From contig CAVDAL010000060.1 of NCBI GenBank assembly GCA_963606965.1, positions 1-13,180 of the forward strand: a stretch of DNA of 13,180 bases, in the 5' to 3' direction. Shown piece after piece: positions 13,121 through 13,180 of the stretch. The notes under the pieces were generated by a model that searched no databases, was not told the DNA's origin, and worked only from the letters and a program-made list of their open reading frames with translations. This stretch comes from CAVDAL01 sp963606965 (GTDB taxonomy: Bacteria > Actinomycetota > Coriobacteriia > Coriobacteriales > QAMH01). Within the stretch, counting starts at the first letter, position 1. Each line of letters begins with the position of its first letter. Made by a program: the position numbers and the translations under genes.

Positions 13121-13180
13121 TTCTTTGTGAACCTTTTAGCTAATAAGCGTTGTTACTGCTGGGAAGCAAAATGCAAAAAT

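Noticed and set aside
13121..13180. Possible preQ1 riboswitch ahead of queD
   Set aside because: I could not fit the short upstream sequence to a preQ1 pseudoknot, and the window ends before the full leader.

Overview
The window is ordinary AT-leaning bacterial chromosome, with many A/T-ending codons. It holds ten protein genes and one tRNA. All genes except moeA lie on the minus strand. Several things suggest a Gram-positive gut-type bacterium: the tig-clpP-clpX-valS cluster, a lipoprotein PstS followed by pstC-pstA-pstB, purine-rich Shine-Dalgarno sites, and TTG/GTG starts. I lean towards Coriobacteriia (low-GC Actinomycetota), but a Clostridia lineage is not excluded from sequence alone.

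Layout from left to right. Positions 1-484 are non-coding and rich in palindromes. They hold a 90-bp module present twice at a 204-bp offset, each copy carrying a perfect terminator-type hairpin. After these comes a roughly 167-bp element that can fold like a cloverleaf and ends exactly at the pstB stop codon. Positions 485-4103 (minus) are pstS-pstC-pstA-pstB, a tightly packed high-affinity phosphate ABC transporter operon with no phoU in the window. Upstream of pstS is a candidate phosphate-controlled promoter with TTTACA-type hexamers at 11-bp steps (4213-4270). Positions 4333-10973 (minus) form a probable operon in the order tig, clpP, clpX, valS, flavodoxin-fold oxidoreductase. It starts at an extended -10 promoter at 11000-11008 and ends at a terminator hairpin at 4333-4367. 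A tRNA-Leu(UAG) gene (minus) precedes it. Beyond a 260-bp intergenic region lies moeA (plus), which converges on queD (minus) with a large imperfect inverted repeat between them.

How the genes work together: PstS captures phosphate outside the membrane, PstC/PstA form the channel and PstB drives import. Trigger factor folds nascent chains, and ClpX unfolds substrates into the ClpP protease. ValS charges tRNA-Val. MoeA completes molybdenum cofactor synthesis. QueD makes the queuosine precursor carboxytetrahydropterin.

The most striking coding observation is that PstS has a circularly permuted domain order: the half carrying SREDGSGTR, normally C-terminal, comes first, and the half that normally starts the mature protein comes last. 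The most striking non-coding observations are the repeat and cloverleaf region after pstB and the Pho-box-like array before pstS. I found no mobile-element gene, CRISPR array or defence system.
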